Part shown: in pieces, positions 26,701 to 39,300 of the stretch
How positions within the stretch are numbered: the stretch's first letter is position 1
Layout of the letters: each line of letters opens with the position of its first letter
Assembly (NCBI GenBank): GCA_949126835.1
Contig: OX421499.1
Span: 22,072,990 to 22,136,989 of the forward strand
Reading direction: 5' to 3'
Source: Anisus vortex
Taxonomy: Eukaryota > Mollusca > Gastropoda > Planorbidae
DNA length: 64,000 bases
The notes under the pieces: generated by a model
Seen by the model: only the letters and a program-made list of their open reading frames with translations
Told to the model about the DNA's origin: nothing
Databases searched by the model: none
Program-made: the position numbers and the translations under genes

Positions 26701-29700
26701 TTAAACTCAACACTACGTCCAATGCTTTTTCTTTGTTGAGAGTTGACCTTAACAATAAAGCCATCTTATCATCAGGGAACTGATAATCTACAGCTATCCT
26801 CTCAAAAAGCAAAAAGAAATCTTGAACATCTTCTTCTCTGAATATAGGCAAGTGTTGCTTCATTGCGCTAATATCCATACCATTGCTGTCCCTACGATGG
26901 TCAGGTCTGTTCATGCGTGCCATTTCTATCCTTTCTCTGCTTTCAATCCTAATTCTTTCCAAATCCATTCTCTTCATAGCTAATTGGAATTTTAGGTTTT
27001 CACTCAACCCTTCATCTTCATCATTGTTTGATGATCTAGATGACATATTTCTTACCTCGTCTCCGTGGGCAATTACCTCGCCTCCACTGGGAGCTACATA
27101 ACCTTCATTGATATCGTTCTGTCCCACTTCAACTACATTACCAGTGTTCATGGCATTCTGCCCGTTCAAACATGTCATAATTTCTTTGATCAAACGATTA
27201 CGATTAGGTCTTGCCTGTCCTGCCTCAATCCCAAAGGACTAAGCTAATTCTTTTAGTTCAGCAAATGACATGGCATTAAGTTCCTCACTTTATATATTCG
27301 AAGCCATAGTATAGCGTTCGAAATATTTGTGATAGTAGAGTAGTATATATTGTATAATAAAATATAAAGTTCCAACTTACGATTTGTCCAGAAATTTGCA
27401 CAATATAATATTACACACTTCGTGGAATCTTCACACTTCCCAAGGAATAAATACGCAAACCAGTTCTCTCCTCTTTTTAAAAAGAATAGTTTCACAGTCC
27501 TAGAAAACGAAACACAAATATGCCGCTCTCAGTACTACTAATGTCACAAAATATTTCTAGGTCAGGAAAAATATAACTCAAATTTTCCAGACGAGATGAA
27601 CAAATTTTTTTCCAATCCTAGATCAGGAAAAGTAGAACTCAAATATATCGAACGAGACCACTAAATTTTGTTAATCCTAGGTCAGGAAAAGTAGAACTCA
27701 AATATACCGGGCGAGACCACCAAATTTTGTTACGTCCACAATCCCCTTGTGGCCAGAGCTGTGTATATCTTGCTGATAATTCTCGTTAGTCCTAGGGGAG
27801 ACTTTAATGATTAGTATTTATGTTTCAGTATTACACGAACTCTTCTTATAGTCCTGGGCACAAACTCAGTATTTGTATTCCAACATTTCCTTTCTTGGGC
27901 ATTAGAGTAGTAGATAAATCTTATAGTAATGTATACAACACAATAGAATAGTAACTTGACAAGGAAGCTTCAGTGTAACTGTTGTTGATAGTTTAATTCA
28001 GGTGATATGTTCAATATATACAATATATCTATTATGTACAGTTAGAATAAAATAGTGCAAACACAAATGTTCTCAAAGGAACATATTTTGAAACTCTCTC
28101 TCTTTCAGACAAAACAAATCATTAAATACTATCCGAGTGGTGCAAGGGACAGACCCACTACCAGTAGGGGTGAAAATCATGGTATCATTACTAAACTCAT
28201 AACAAAAACGATAGGAACTTCCCCTATTAAATATAGAGTCGTTCCCAGACCCTGAGAATTTGAGATCAACACAGAATCCCAGCTTTACCTAGAATCTTTC
28301 GTTTTCCTACTAAACGTCCTAATATTGTGTGTAGTGAGAAAAGAGAGAGAGAGAGAAGAATAAACATTGCGTGTTCCAATTCTTGGAAAAACAATATACA
28401 TGACACTTGTTAAACTTCAGATTCAACTGCAACATTCAGTTTCAACCTTTCCATGTAGCCTACTACAGCTGTGGTAAATATTATGCCTTGTGAACTTAAA
28501 AAATATGACTTCTCATTTTCCATTAAAGGAAAACAAATCTGTATATGTATCATCCCAGGAAACACAAAATATAATTCGACAATTTTAATACAAGCACTTA
28601 CAAATTACTTAGAATATTCGTGCATACGTTATTTTCTCATTACTTGATCATACAATTATGCTATTATTTGTTTATGTAAAATGAGACATACGTTTATCGA
28701 GAGCTGTTTGAAAATGAAAGGCTGGCTTTCGAAGACACACTGGTAAAGATTCCTTTCGAAAATTCTCTTAAGTATGTTTAATGTCTTTTTAGATCTGTCA
28801 TCATTATCTTCTTTCATTCCATCGTACATTAGAAACAAAAGGTGATCATTAAGTTTATCGTAGTGGTCCTTGCTCTTTAGGCAATCCGCTAATGTTTTTG
28901 GAACACTTGAAAAGATAGATGGTAAGACTTGAATCTATTATTCACATTGCATCGACATATTGCAATTAAGTCGCTTCTAATAGTATTATGTTTTTTGAAT
29001 TTTTTATAAAAAGTTAATGCTCTTCGCTCTTTACTGTCTCTGAACATTAAATAAATTAAACCTCTTTTTAATCCTAGATATTGAAACATTTTATGTTGTT
29101 TTTGTTTAAATATAAGGAAAACTATTTAAAATAAGTAAACAAAAGTCTGATTAGTGTATAATAGAAAAAAAACTGTCGTTAGAAAGTTATCTCAAATACT
29201 ATAGAACTGAAACGTGTTTGGGCAAAATGCTCTTCACTAATTAATCTGCGAAAAGTTTGTATCTTATGTTCCTTAACTGCATTTAATTTACCTTCCTTCC
29301 TGATTATCTGTATTTACATCACTTTCGGGGTTTAGATTGTGTTTTTTCACAGATATAAGTCAGCGACAAAAGTTTGGACGCATTCCAAAGAAAGAAAAGA
29401 AAGGAAAGTATAAATATGGAAAACATAATCTTAAATATTAAACGCTAAACGTCTAATGAAGTATATTCAATATCAGTATCAGTCATAGTTTCTAAAAGTT
29501 GTATACTATTACAAATACAGCTGATAGATATAGCTAAGGGCTTTAAAATTCGTATTGCTTTTAACCAAGGTAAAAAAAAAATGATTATTCATATAAATGG
29601 ATGAAATATCGCAGATATACTAATGTAAAGATTACGAAAGAAGAATTTGGAGTAGATGATCATTAGTTTATCGGATTGAACATTTTAAACTTTCTATTTA

Positions 29701-30234
29701 AATTTAATGACATTCATAAAAATTACGTTTTGGAAGCTTTTAAAAAGGATACATTAGTATTATATGCTATCTCTTATAGAAGGGAACACACATTTTATGT
29801 TAAATCCACACAATACGACGATGTATAATAAATAGGACAATGAAATCATAACAAGATACAAAATACTAACATATTTTCAAAGGCTTAGATGAATTACAAA
29901 CATGAAAATTTAACAAGAGCATGTCCTTTCAGCCCAAAATTAGACAACTGTTTTTCTTACAAGTAATAGACCTTCTATAGGGAATTATTGTCCGAAAGAT
30001 AAAATATTAAATAATTGAAGCTACAAATACAACAAAAATGAGGCTGTAAGCCATATTAATACTACAAAAAAGCTGTTTTAAACAGTTTTTAAAAGGTAAA
30101 TCTCTTTAAGAAAGAAGATCACGAGTAAAACAGAATAAATAAAAGGAATGACCTATTTCCCTAGAGGTTCCTATATTAATGTCATTGGAATTAATATATC
30201 ATTAAAGGGTAATAATATATACATATAATAATTG

Positions 30235-30304
<70 letters not shown>

Positions 30305-33300
30305 GTCATTAATAAATTAACAAACATATACAAAGATCAGGTAAACATATTTTGTTTTGATTACCTTAAACAGAAATGGGTGTGTTCACTCCAATTAAAG
30401 TATTGAAAATAAAATAATGTTCCTGAGTTCCGATTATGTAATTTGTAAAAGGTAGCAAGCTAAATGAATATGCCTACGTTTTCTGAAAAATGAAACTTAC
30501 ATTTCAAATGTCAACTGTTTCACCTGTAATATGCCTTGACATTCTCGAAAAGCATCAACCAACCTAAAGGTTCAAATACATTGCAGATTTAATTGATTGC
30601 AAAGCTATAAACAGTAAAAAGATTTTTTTTAAAAACTTCTTGTCTTATTGTTTTTCCTCTCTAAAAACGATTTTCGGCTCTAGAAATCCAATTTTAAACC
30701 AATGTGCAGTTTGTCTCCCACATGTCATTTTTTAAAGTTTCTTTTGTTATTATATGTGTATTGGTGGGAAAATAAGCAACTGTTCTTAATGAAGTGACCA
30801 ACCGAGCGATAAAATACTACGCCTTGGCCGTTTAGAGAGCTAAGTTGATTGGAATCACACACACACGCACGCACACACACGTATACTTACACAAGCGCTA
30901 CAGAAAGTCAATTTACGGCACGTTCTTTTAATAATTTAAATAAGCTGTACAAGTGTATGGATGAGCCATACTGTTTTATTACGTTGTAAAAGCTTTAAGC
31001 AAATCGTCGATTTTCATTGGAAGAACTCTAAAACAGAAATATTATTATAAAATTGGAATTCAAATAAATATATAGATGCTACATGCTGCACTTGTGAATA
31101 CAATATGTATTAAAATGTTCTTTTGTCTGTTCGGTGTGTTTAGCGTTTGTAGGGAAAATTCTCTTTTCGCTTCTCACGTAGGTAGATCATAAGGATGTGC
31201 AGAATACTCGCGTTAATAGTAACTTAATATTTGCAATTGTTGTTGTCTGTGCCTGTATCGCAAGCGATAATCAGGATTTGAAAAAAAAAACACAATAGGC
31301 CTATGATTCGTCTATGACTAATTAGTATTTGCAAGGCATTTAATCTTAAGGAATTGTTTTGTGTGAATCAGAGAAGGTTTTTAAATATTTCTTAAAGGAG
31401 CAAAAAATAATAAATATCGTGTGACATCATATTTAAATTATTTCTTCCCCGCCCGCTGCCAACAAAAACTGAAAATCAGTTTTAGAGTTTGGAAACAAAT
31501 TTTTGGTTTTGAAAGACAAAATCAGATTTCCAGTTTTTGTTTAACATCCCTATTTCTAACAGAACAGTTCCGTGATCATTACATGAGTTCCAGAGCTGCA
31601 GTAACAGGGTGATGATAAGCGTACTTAAACAGCATCAGGCGTGTGTAGAACATATTGTACACATTGTTGACTTCCTGTGGTGTTTAACATATAAATATGT
31701 ATTTATCATTATGCATTTATACCTATATAATCTAAATCTATATATATTATTACATTTATGAAACATTAATAAGCTTAGAAATTTACCCGACATTTGATAT
31801 ATTTAGTTACATCGGTCTAAAGCATAGCTACGGGTGGCAAAAGAGGCACGTGTCATGTAAAGTTTGAAAATATTAATTAATTTAATTTCTGTATTTTCCA
31901 TGCAGCTATTGGTAATTTTTAAAAAAAAGTTTTTAATATAGATAATCGGTAAAGTTGTGTATTAGTTCAGAGCACGCTATTGCCCCCTTTACCGTTCACA
32001 TTTTAACCGCCCCCCCTTTCTCGTCATCCTCTAATGTGCCCCTATTTCAAAACTCCCTTGCCTCCCAATTAGCAATCCTAACTACGCTAGTAACAGAAAA
32101 TTAACATTAAAAAAAAAGAAACTGTCAAACATACACTTTCTTTAATACAGATCTGTAGTTCTCCATCCACCTCTAAAACTCTAGCAAACGTCATATAACG
32201 CTGGATATTAAAGCTATTTTTAAATCCTAGATGATGGCAATCTCTCGCCATGTAGTCCCATACATTGACATCTACGCCATTACGCTGGTTAAACACAATC
32301 TGAGTTTTAAAAACAACAACACATTAACACTTATAAAATGTATCTCATATAATATTTATGTTTTTCAGTTATACAATGATAGAGATTATTATCTTTTTGT
32401 TATAGATATGGTGAGATGGCGGAGCGTGATTAATACCTCATATAAATAGGCCTTCTTCTCATCTCTGCCAGTGTAAGGCCAATCCTGTTTGAGAGGAAAA
32501 TTAATCGATCACAGGTAAAGCAGATCAACATTAATTGTTTTAAAAAAACATTCAAGGGAACTTAAAGCCACACTTTAAACAAAAATTACTTTGATCAAAT
32601 ATAATAAAATACCGTTGAAATGAATTTAAAAAAAAACTTCAATAAAAGTAATTTATAGTAAAAACAATAAAAGTTGGTGAAGGATAAGATTTACTGCTAT
32701 ACTATTATTATTAGATATAAAAACTCAATGGCGGTAGCTAGCACATGTGGAAAAACAATATTTAGTTTAGAAAGACTATAGAACTGCATAGAGTCACAGA
32801 AAACCAGGGACCTGCACACAAAGTCAATTGTTTTTTCACCTGGAGTACTCAGAATAACGGGAGAAAACAATTTGTTTGAAAAGGATACGATAGCTAGAGG
32901 CATCAACAAACGATGGGAAGGGAATACATTTGCAGAAAGCCAAGTTGACAAATTTGTCTGTCGGGAAGAAAGAATACTACTATGCATTTGTTCTCGCATA
33001 AGGGATAAGAAATGTGTTTTTGTTCTTATGTTTATCTGAGCATTGTCACGATGTGGCAATTGAGAGGGGGGTAATAATGGCTGGTTGTCTTAGAGGTACG
33101 AGGTGCCGATGCTGTGGTTGACCTGGAATATTTATTTGTTCTCTACTGGCTCGCTTAGATGTTATTAACACACACAACAGACAGTTCTAAGTTAGGCAAG
33201 CAAGTCTCTGGTTACGTTTCAGGTGTTTATTTATGATTCAAATTCAATATCCAATGATGAGATACACATACTAACATGCAGGGGAGATACAATGCTTGAG

Positions 33301-36300
33301 ATATATGCACAGGAACGTCTAACACTCAATATACTGTGTTGTTACGGAATCCAAGGTTAGGCTACGTAACTATAATGAGGGAATTACGATTACTGGCTAA
33401 GTATCTGCAAGTCCGAGTAACAATTTGGGAGCTAGACCAAAACGATGTATCTAGCTCGGGAGCTGGGAGAGATCTGCCCTAGTTTAGTTGGGCGGGCTTT
33501 TCCGTGGACACTAGTCACCTGACCCAAGGTTAATTTGGTTGGCTTACATTTAATTACATCCTATTCTCATTGGCTAGATTGAATATACATTTGCATAAGA
33601 AAAGCTTATTGGAGCCAAAAATGGATTGGGGGTCGGGGTTGCGAGGGCGAAAAGGGGGGGGGGAGAGGTCTAGATGAAAGACAATTTATACAGACGTCCT
33701 GCTGAGTGGGGAATTTTATCTCCCTTTGGTAGAATCTTAAGTAGTTAACTCAAGTGGCTGGGGGGGGGGGGGGTTTCGGGCGAGAATTAGTTACGTGTGT
33801 GCGAACTGCTGAGTGGGGGAATTTAGTCAACCGCTCAGAGAACGACCGTCTCAAAGCAATTGCATAACGTGCCGCTAAGCTGAGGGGATATAAGAGGGGA
33901 TGGGGGTGGCGGGGACGCGAAGAGGAGGGGGCGTATGAGGGATCGAATAATGACTCGCTCACATGCGTTAAAATAGCACAAGATATAAATACATTAAGAC
34001 ATGACATGAATACATTAATATAGCATAGGATAAAATATATACATTCTAACACATTCGTACCCATTCAACCAAGATGTAGTACCAAGTTGAATCGTATTAG
34101 TCAGTAGACTCTGAATTTGGGCGTAGTACAAGAGTATAGTGAAGGGTAGAGAACAGGTGAGAAAGAGTGATGGGGAGATGTAATTGCGTAAGGGAGGGAG
34201 GAGATAGTGACGTCAGACTAACCTTCTCTCTATTCTAGCTAACTTAAGCTAATCTAAGGTTCTAGTTATACACTGCTATCTATCTAAGTGCTAATAGTCA
34301 CTATTAAATCCAGAATTGTGACATCCCTCCGGGCCAATTTGGAATACACTTGAGAGTGGATTCATACCTAGTTTACTGAGTCTGAGGCCTGGGAAAAGGG
34401 GAGTAACTACACACTCATTAACAGTGTGCGCGCGTGGGGCCGTATTACTGAGTATGCTGGGCCACGAAGTGTGTAGGGGCACTAGTTAGTGTCCGCTATG
34501 CCGCGTGTGTCGAAAGGGGTTTTGGCCTAGGCAAAGTTGCAATGTGTCGAAAGCATTAGTAGCGGGTTTGTCCCAAGATAATGGGAACGATGTGGGTGCG
34601 TTGAGCAATCTAAATAACGGACGGGCAATTTTACGGAAGTTTGGTATAAGGGTATTCTGATAGTTGCTGAATTCGCACAGTGTTTGTCTTAGTTCGAGTC
34701 TCGTCGTGGGCAGCCTTGCATGACGGAGCTTATCTTTAATGGACATGGGGTGGGGGAGAGGTGTCTGGTTGGGGGTGGGGCGGGGCGATCCGTAGGTTGC
34801 GGGTGTAGGCAGGCAATGCGTTTGTTTACCTACAATCGGTCTTCCGAGTAGGATGTCTACTTGTAGGCCTTCTATTACGGCGGCCTCAATGGGGCCTGTA
34901 AAAAGTGCTGAGCTGAGGTTTACGAGTGCGGTCGGTAGCTGCTGAATAGGAGAGTTATGAGATGGACCTTGGAGTCGCACATAGCGTCCTGTGTAGTCGC
35001 GGGGGTCGATTTTTGATTGCGTCACTAGGGCCTCAAAGCTAAGACCGGAATCATACGTACAAGAGGCGAGTCGGCCGTTGATTCTGACTATCTCGTCGAC
35101 GTAGCTACGGGGGAATTGGTTATGTTTGTCTGCCGAGGAAATAGAGAACACGTGGTGGACTCGATCGTAGTCACTGCTTGAGTACTGGTCACGCCCCTGA
35201 TCGGCGGGTTCCTGTTCGGGAGCTAAGTGGCTCGGGTAGCTGGGCGTTTCTAACTCGTGCGTTGCAAGTCCGTTAGTGGAATCTTGCGCTGGGTCTACGG
35301 GGTCCGTCGTGGTGTAAAATGCACCGGCGGCAAGATAGGGGGTGGGGTCGCGTCGGTTTCTGTCGTGAGCTAACTGAGGGGTGGGCCTAGTGTGGCGGTG
35401 GTCTCTATGTGCGTTGTGAGGACGAGGTCGCCCGTGGTGGGGCGTGTGCGGCTGGGGAGCGGTTGATTGAGGGGGAGGGTTGGTGCGGTGGTTGTCCCAG
35501 TTATTCCAGGGTGACTGTGGGTGACCCGGGCGGGACAGATGGCCCGGTGGCCGTGACGACCTCCCATTTTCCTGTCGGGAAGCGGGATGTGAGAGAGATT
35601 TCTCCCGGGGGTGGGACGATTCTACTTTGTTGGCTTGCAGAAATCTATCTGCGCTTTGTAGGGAGGAGGGTAACCCTTCGATCCCGTGTTGTATCAGGAA
35701 GGCCTTGAGTTTAGGCGTCATTTGTGACTCTACCTGCTCAGTCATTAGGAGGGTGACCATACCGTCGAATGACTGCTCGATATTTCCCAACTCAACCCAC
35801 TTAAGAAGGTAGGATTGGATTCGTTCCGCGAATCGGGTGTAATTCTCCCCTGGTCGTAGCGTGGACGACCGAAACTTTTTCTGGTAGTGGGACGCGTGCA
35901 ACTGGTGCCGGTTTAAGAGCGCGTTCTTCAGTGCAGCGCATGACTCCCTGTCTTCTGGGGCCAGTTTACAGTAAGCCTCGTAGTCCTCTCCTCTCAGAGT
36001 GGAGACGAGGATCCTACAATGCAATTCTGGGGGGACCTCATTCAGCTCCATGCAGTCGCTAAACCGTCGGAGGTAGATGTCAAACTGTTCTAAACGGGGG
36101 TCGTGGACGTCGGTCCATAGAGAAGCATGTCTGGGGAGGGGATGGTTGGGGTGGCTGAACTAAATGATGAGGGGGAGTTTGGGTTGTCGTTGTTATCGGG
36201 GGCCCTAACACTTGCTGCTAATTCAGCTAATCTGAATTCGTGTGCCCTGCGTGCTTCCTCGTCTAACCTATTCCTCTCTTCTCTAGCTGATTCTTCTAAC

Positions 36301-39300
36301 CTAAGTTTCTCTCTCTCCTCTCTAGCTAATTGTTCTACTCTAAGCCTATCTTCTCTTTCTAATTGCTTTGCTCTCTCCTCTCTAGCTACCTGTTCTGCTC
36401 TCTCCTCTCTAGCTACCTGTTCTGCTCTCTCTGTCTTGGCCTCATGGGCCGCTACCTGCTCTACTACGTATTTAGTGATGTCTGAGTCAATGTAGCCTAT
36501 AGCTATAGCCTCTTCTCTCAACTGCTTACGCAATAGTACACCTTCCGCCATAGTAACAGAGTGAGGCGAGATTAAGATACTAGAGGCGGACAGAGATATA
36601 GCGAGATAGGAAAGGAAAATATAGGAGGGGTGTTGGGGTTCAGAGTTTAGCTAACGTAATACAACTCAAAATGGTACTCACCAGACAGCAATTCCAGAAT
36701 TTTACACACATACACTAACACACGTATATCCAATCATAAAGTTATCGTTTATATGGCGCTCGGCGCTGTTGGTGCAGATCTTCGGGCTGGTTAGGAATTC
36801 TCTTTCCCCGTGCCGGGACTGGATTAGCGTTTAATGTTAGTGTCTATTTTCCCGGGTTTGGATACCGGGAACTACGGCGGGTTCCTACGGGGAGGTTGAC
36901 AGGGCAGTTGTCGGGTTCTCGGCGGTCTCTAGTTGTCGGGCAGGCTGATGCGGCGGCGGTGGGTCTCTCTGCTGACGTCTCGGGTGCCGGTACGTTGATG
37001 CGGGGCCAGAGGGTGGCGACCTGGCGGTTGGGGCGGCAAATCTGGCGTAATGGGGTGGCAAATTTGGTTGCTGGTATGTCTGGGGTGACGTAGGCTGGCG
37101 TAGAGTGGCGAGCCTGGCTTAATGGGGTGAGCTGGCTGGGGTGGCGTAGATTGCTCGGAGTGGCGAATCTGGGGTGGCTTAGGTTGGCGTATCTGGGGTG
37201 CGTAGGCTGGGGTGACGTAGGCGTAGGCTGGGGTGGCGTGGGCTGCGTAAGGTGGCGAGCCTGGTTTGATGGGTTGATGGATCTGGTTGCTGGCGTTGGG
37301 ATGACGGGTCTGGTTGCTGGCTTAGAGTCTTTGTGTTGTAGAGAGATGAGCCCCCATCCAGGGTCGGTTTCAGAATCGGCGTAGTCCTCGGGTTGTTGCT
37401 GTTGACAGTGCGCTGAACGGCTTGAAGTTCAGATAATCCCGGATACGAGGTCCCACTTTGTCACGATGTGGCAATTGAGAGGGGGGTAATAATGGCTGGT
37501 TGTCTTAGAGGTACGAGGTGCCGATGCTGTGGTTGACCTGGAATATTTATTTGTTCTCTACTGGCTCGCTTAGATGTTATTAACACACACAACAGACAGT
37601 TCTAAGTTAGGCAAGCAAGTCTCTGGTTACGTTTCAGGTGTTTATTTATGATTCAAATTCAATATCCAATGATGAGATACACATACTAACATGCAGGGGA
37701 GATACAATGCTTGAGATATATGCACAGGAACGTCTAACACTCAATATACTGTGTTGTTACGGAATCCAAGGTTAGGCTACGTAACTATAATGAGGGAATT
37801 ACGATTACTGGCTAAGTATCTGCAAGTCCGAGTAACAATTTGGGAGCTAGACCAAAACGATGTATCTAGCTCGGGAGCTGGGAGAGATCTGCCCTAGTTT
37901 AGTTGGGCGGGCTTTTCCGTGGACACTAGTCACCTGACCCAAGGTTAATTTGGTTGGCTTACATTTAATTACATCCTATTCTCATTGGCTAGATTGAATA
38001 TACATTTGCATAAGAAAAGCTTATTGGAGCCAAAAATGGATTGGGGGTCGGGGTTGCGAGGGCGAAAAGGGGGGGGGAGAGAGGTCTAGATGAAAGACAA
38101 TTTATACAGACGTCCTGCTGAGTGGGGAATTTTATCTCCCTTTGGTAGAATCTTAAGTAGTTAACTCAAGTGGCTGGGGGGGGGGGGGTTTCGGGCGAGA
38201 ATTAGTTACGTGTGTGCGAACTGCTGAGTGGGGGAATTTAGTCAACCGCTCAGAGAACGACCGTCTCAAAGCAATTGCATAACGTGCCGCTAAGCTGAGG
38301 GGATATAAGAGGGGATGGGGGTGGCGGGGACGCGAAGAGGAGGGGGCGTATGAGGGATCGAATAATGACTCGCTCACATGCGTTAAAATAGCACAAGATA
38401 TAAATACATTAAGACATGACATGAATACATTAATATAGCATAGGATAAAATATATACATTCTAACACATTCGTACCCATTCAACCAAGATGTAGTACCAA
38501 GTTGAATCGTATTAGTCAGTAGACTCTGAATTTGGGCGTAGTACAAGAGTATAGTGAAGGGTAGAGAACAGGTGAGAAAGAGTGATGGGGAGATGTAATT
38601 GCGTAAGGGAGGGAGGAGATAGTGACGTCAGACTAACCTTCTCTCTATTCTAGCTAACTTAAGCTAATCTAAGGTTCTAGTTATACACTGCTATCTATCT
38701 AAGTGCTAATAGTCACTATTAAATCCAGAATTGTGACAAGCATTGTAACTTATTATTTTATAGTTTTGTTTCTAAATTAGAATTTAATGTCTTATGTATT
38801 ATTACTACTTTACTCTTTGCCCTTCTGTCCTCAAGTGTTTCTAGTTTTAGTAATTTAACTATTTGTGTAACTCTTGTCATTTGTGCATATTTGCTAGTAA
38901 TGAAACTTGCAGCCCTTTTCTGAATTTGTTATATAATTTTTTAATGTTCTCTTTAGTTGATGGGTCCCATACAGAAGATGCATATACTAGTATAGGTCTA
39001 AGGCCGTGAGATAGCATTTTAGTTTTATATTCTTATTACATTTGTAAAAGTTCCTCTTTATGCAGCTTAATGTTTTTTTAGATTTTGTAATTACTTCATC
39101 AATATGTGGATTTCAGAAAAACTCATCATGTTATTATTATTTCTAAGTACTTTGTACTTTTAGTTTGGATTAGATCTGTACCATAAAAGAAGTAGTTAGT
39201 AATTATTTGTTTCTTTTTCTTTGATACTCTTAAAATTTGGCACTTTTTTCTTCTTCTTCATATTACTGTGGAGACCCCGTTAGGCCCGAGGAAAAAGTCC

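Larger units (their letters stand above)
21560..28405 (-). mobile_element. Defective Gmr1-like LTR retrotransposon in SAMHD1-like A intron
   Basis: Bounded by 678-bp LTRs (TGTTACG...ATGACA on the plus strand) at 21560-22237 and 27728-28405, flanked by CTTG (21556-21559 and 28406-28409), a 4-bp duplication. The minus strand carries gag, then protease, integrase and only the start of RT, so the order is again integrase before RT. Most of RT and all of RNase H are missing. It lies between SAMHD1-like A exons 20824-20895 and 28692-29073, in the same orientation as the gene. Confidence 0.88.
33044..38738 (-). mobile_element. GC-rich LTR retrotransposon with internal pol deletion
   Basis: Two 1,280-bp LTRs (33044-34323 and 37459-38738; TGTCACGATG...TTGTGACA), flanked by AGCAT (33039-33043 and 38739-38743). 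The minus strand holds gag, a protease, then directly the RT-RNase H connection region; RT palm, RNase H and integrase are missing. LTRs appear near-identical apart from G-run length. Base composition is strikingly GC-rich against its surroundings. It sits in the intron between SAMHD1-like A exons 32437-32484 and 40601-40762, nested in a LINE. Confidence 0.9.

Noticed and set aside
33750..34064. About 104-codon minus-strand frame, repeated at 38153-38479
   Set aside because: Both copies are inside the two LTRs of the same element; no domain.
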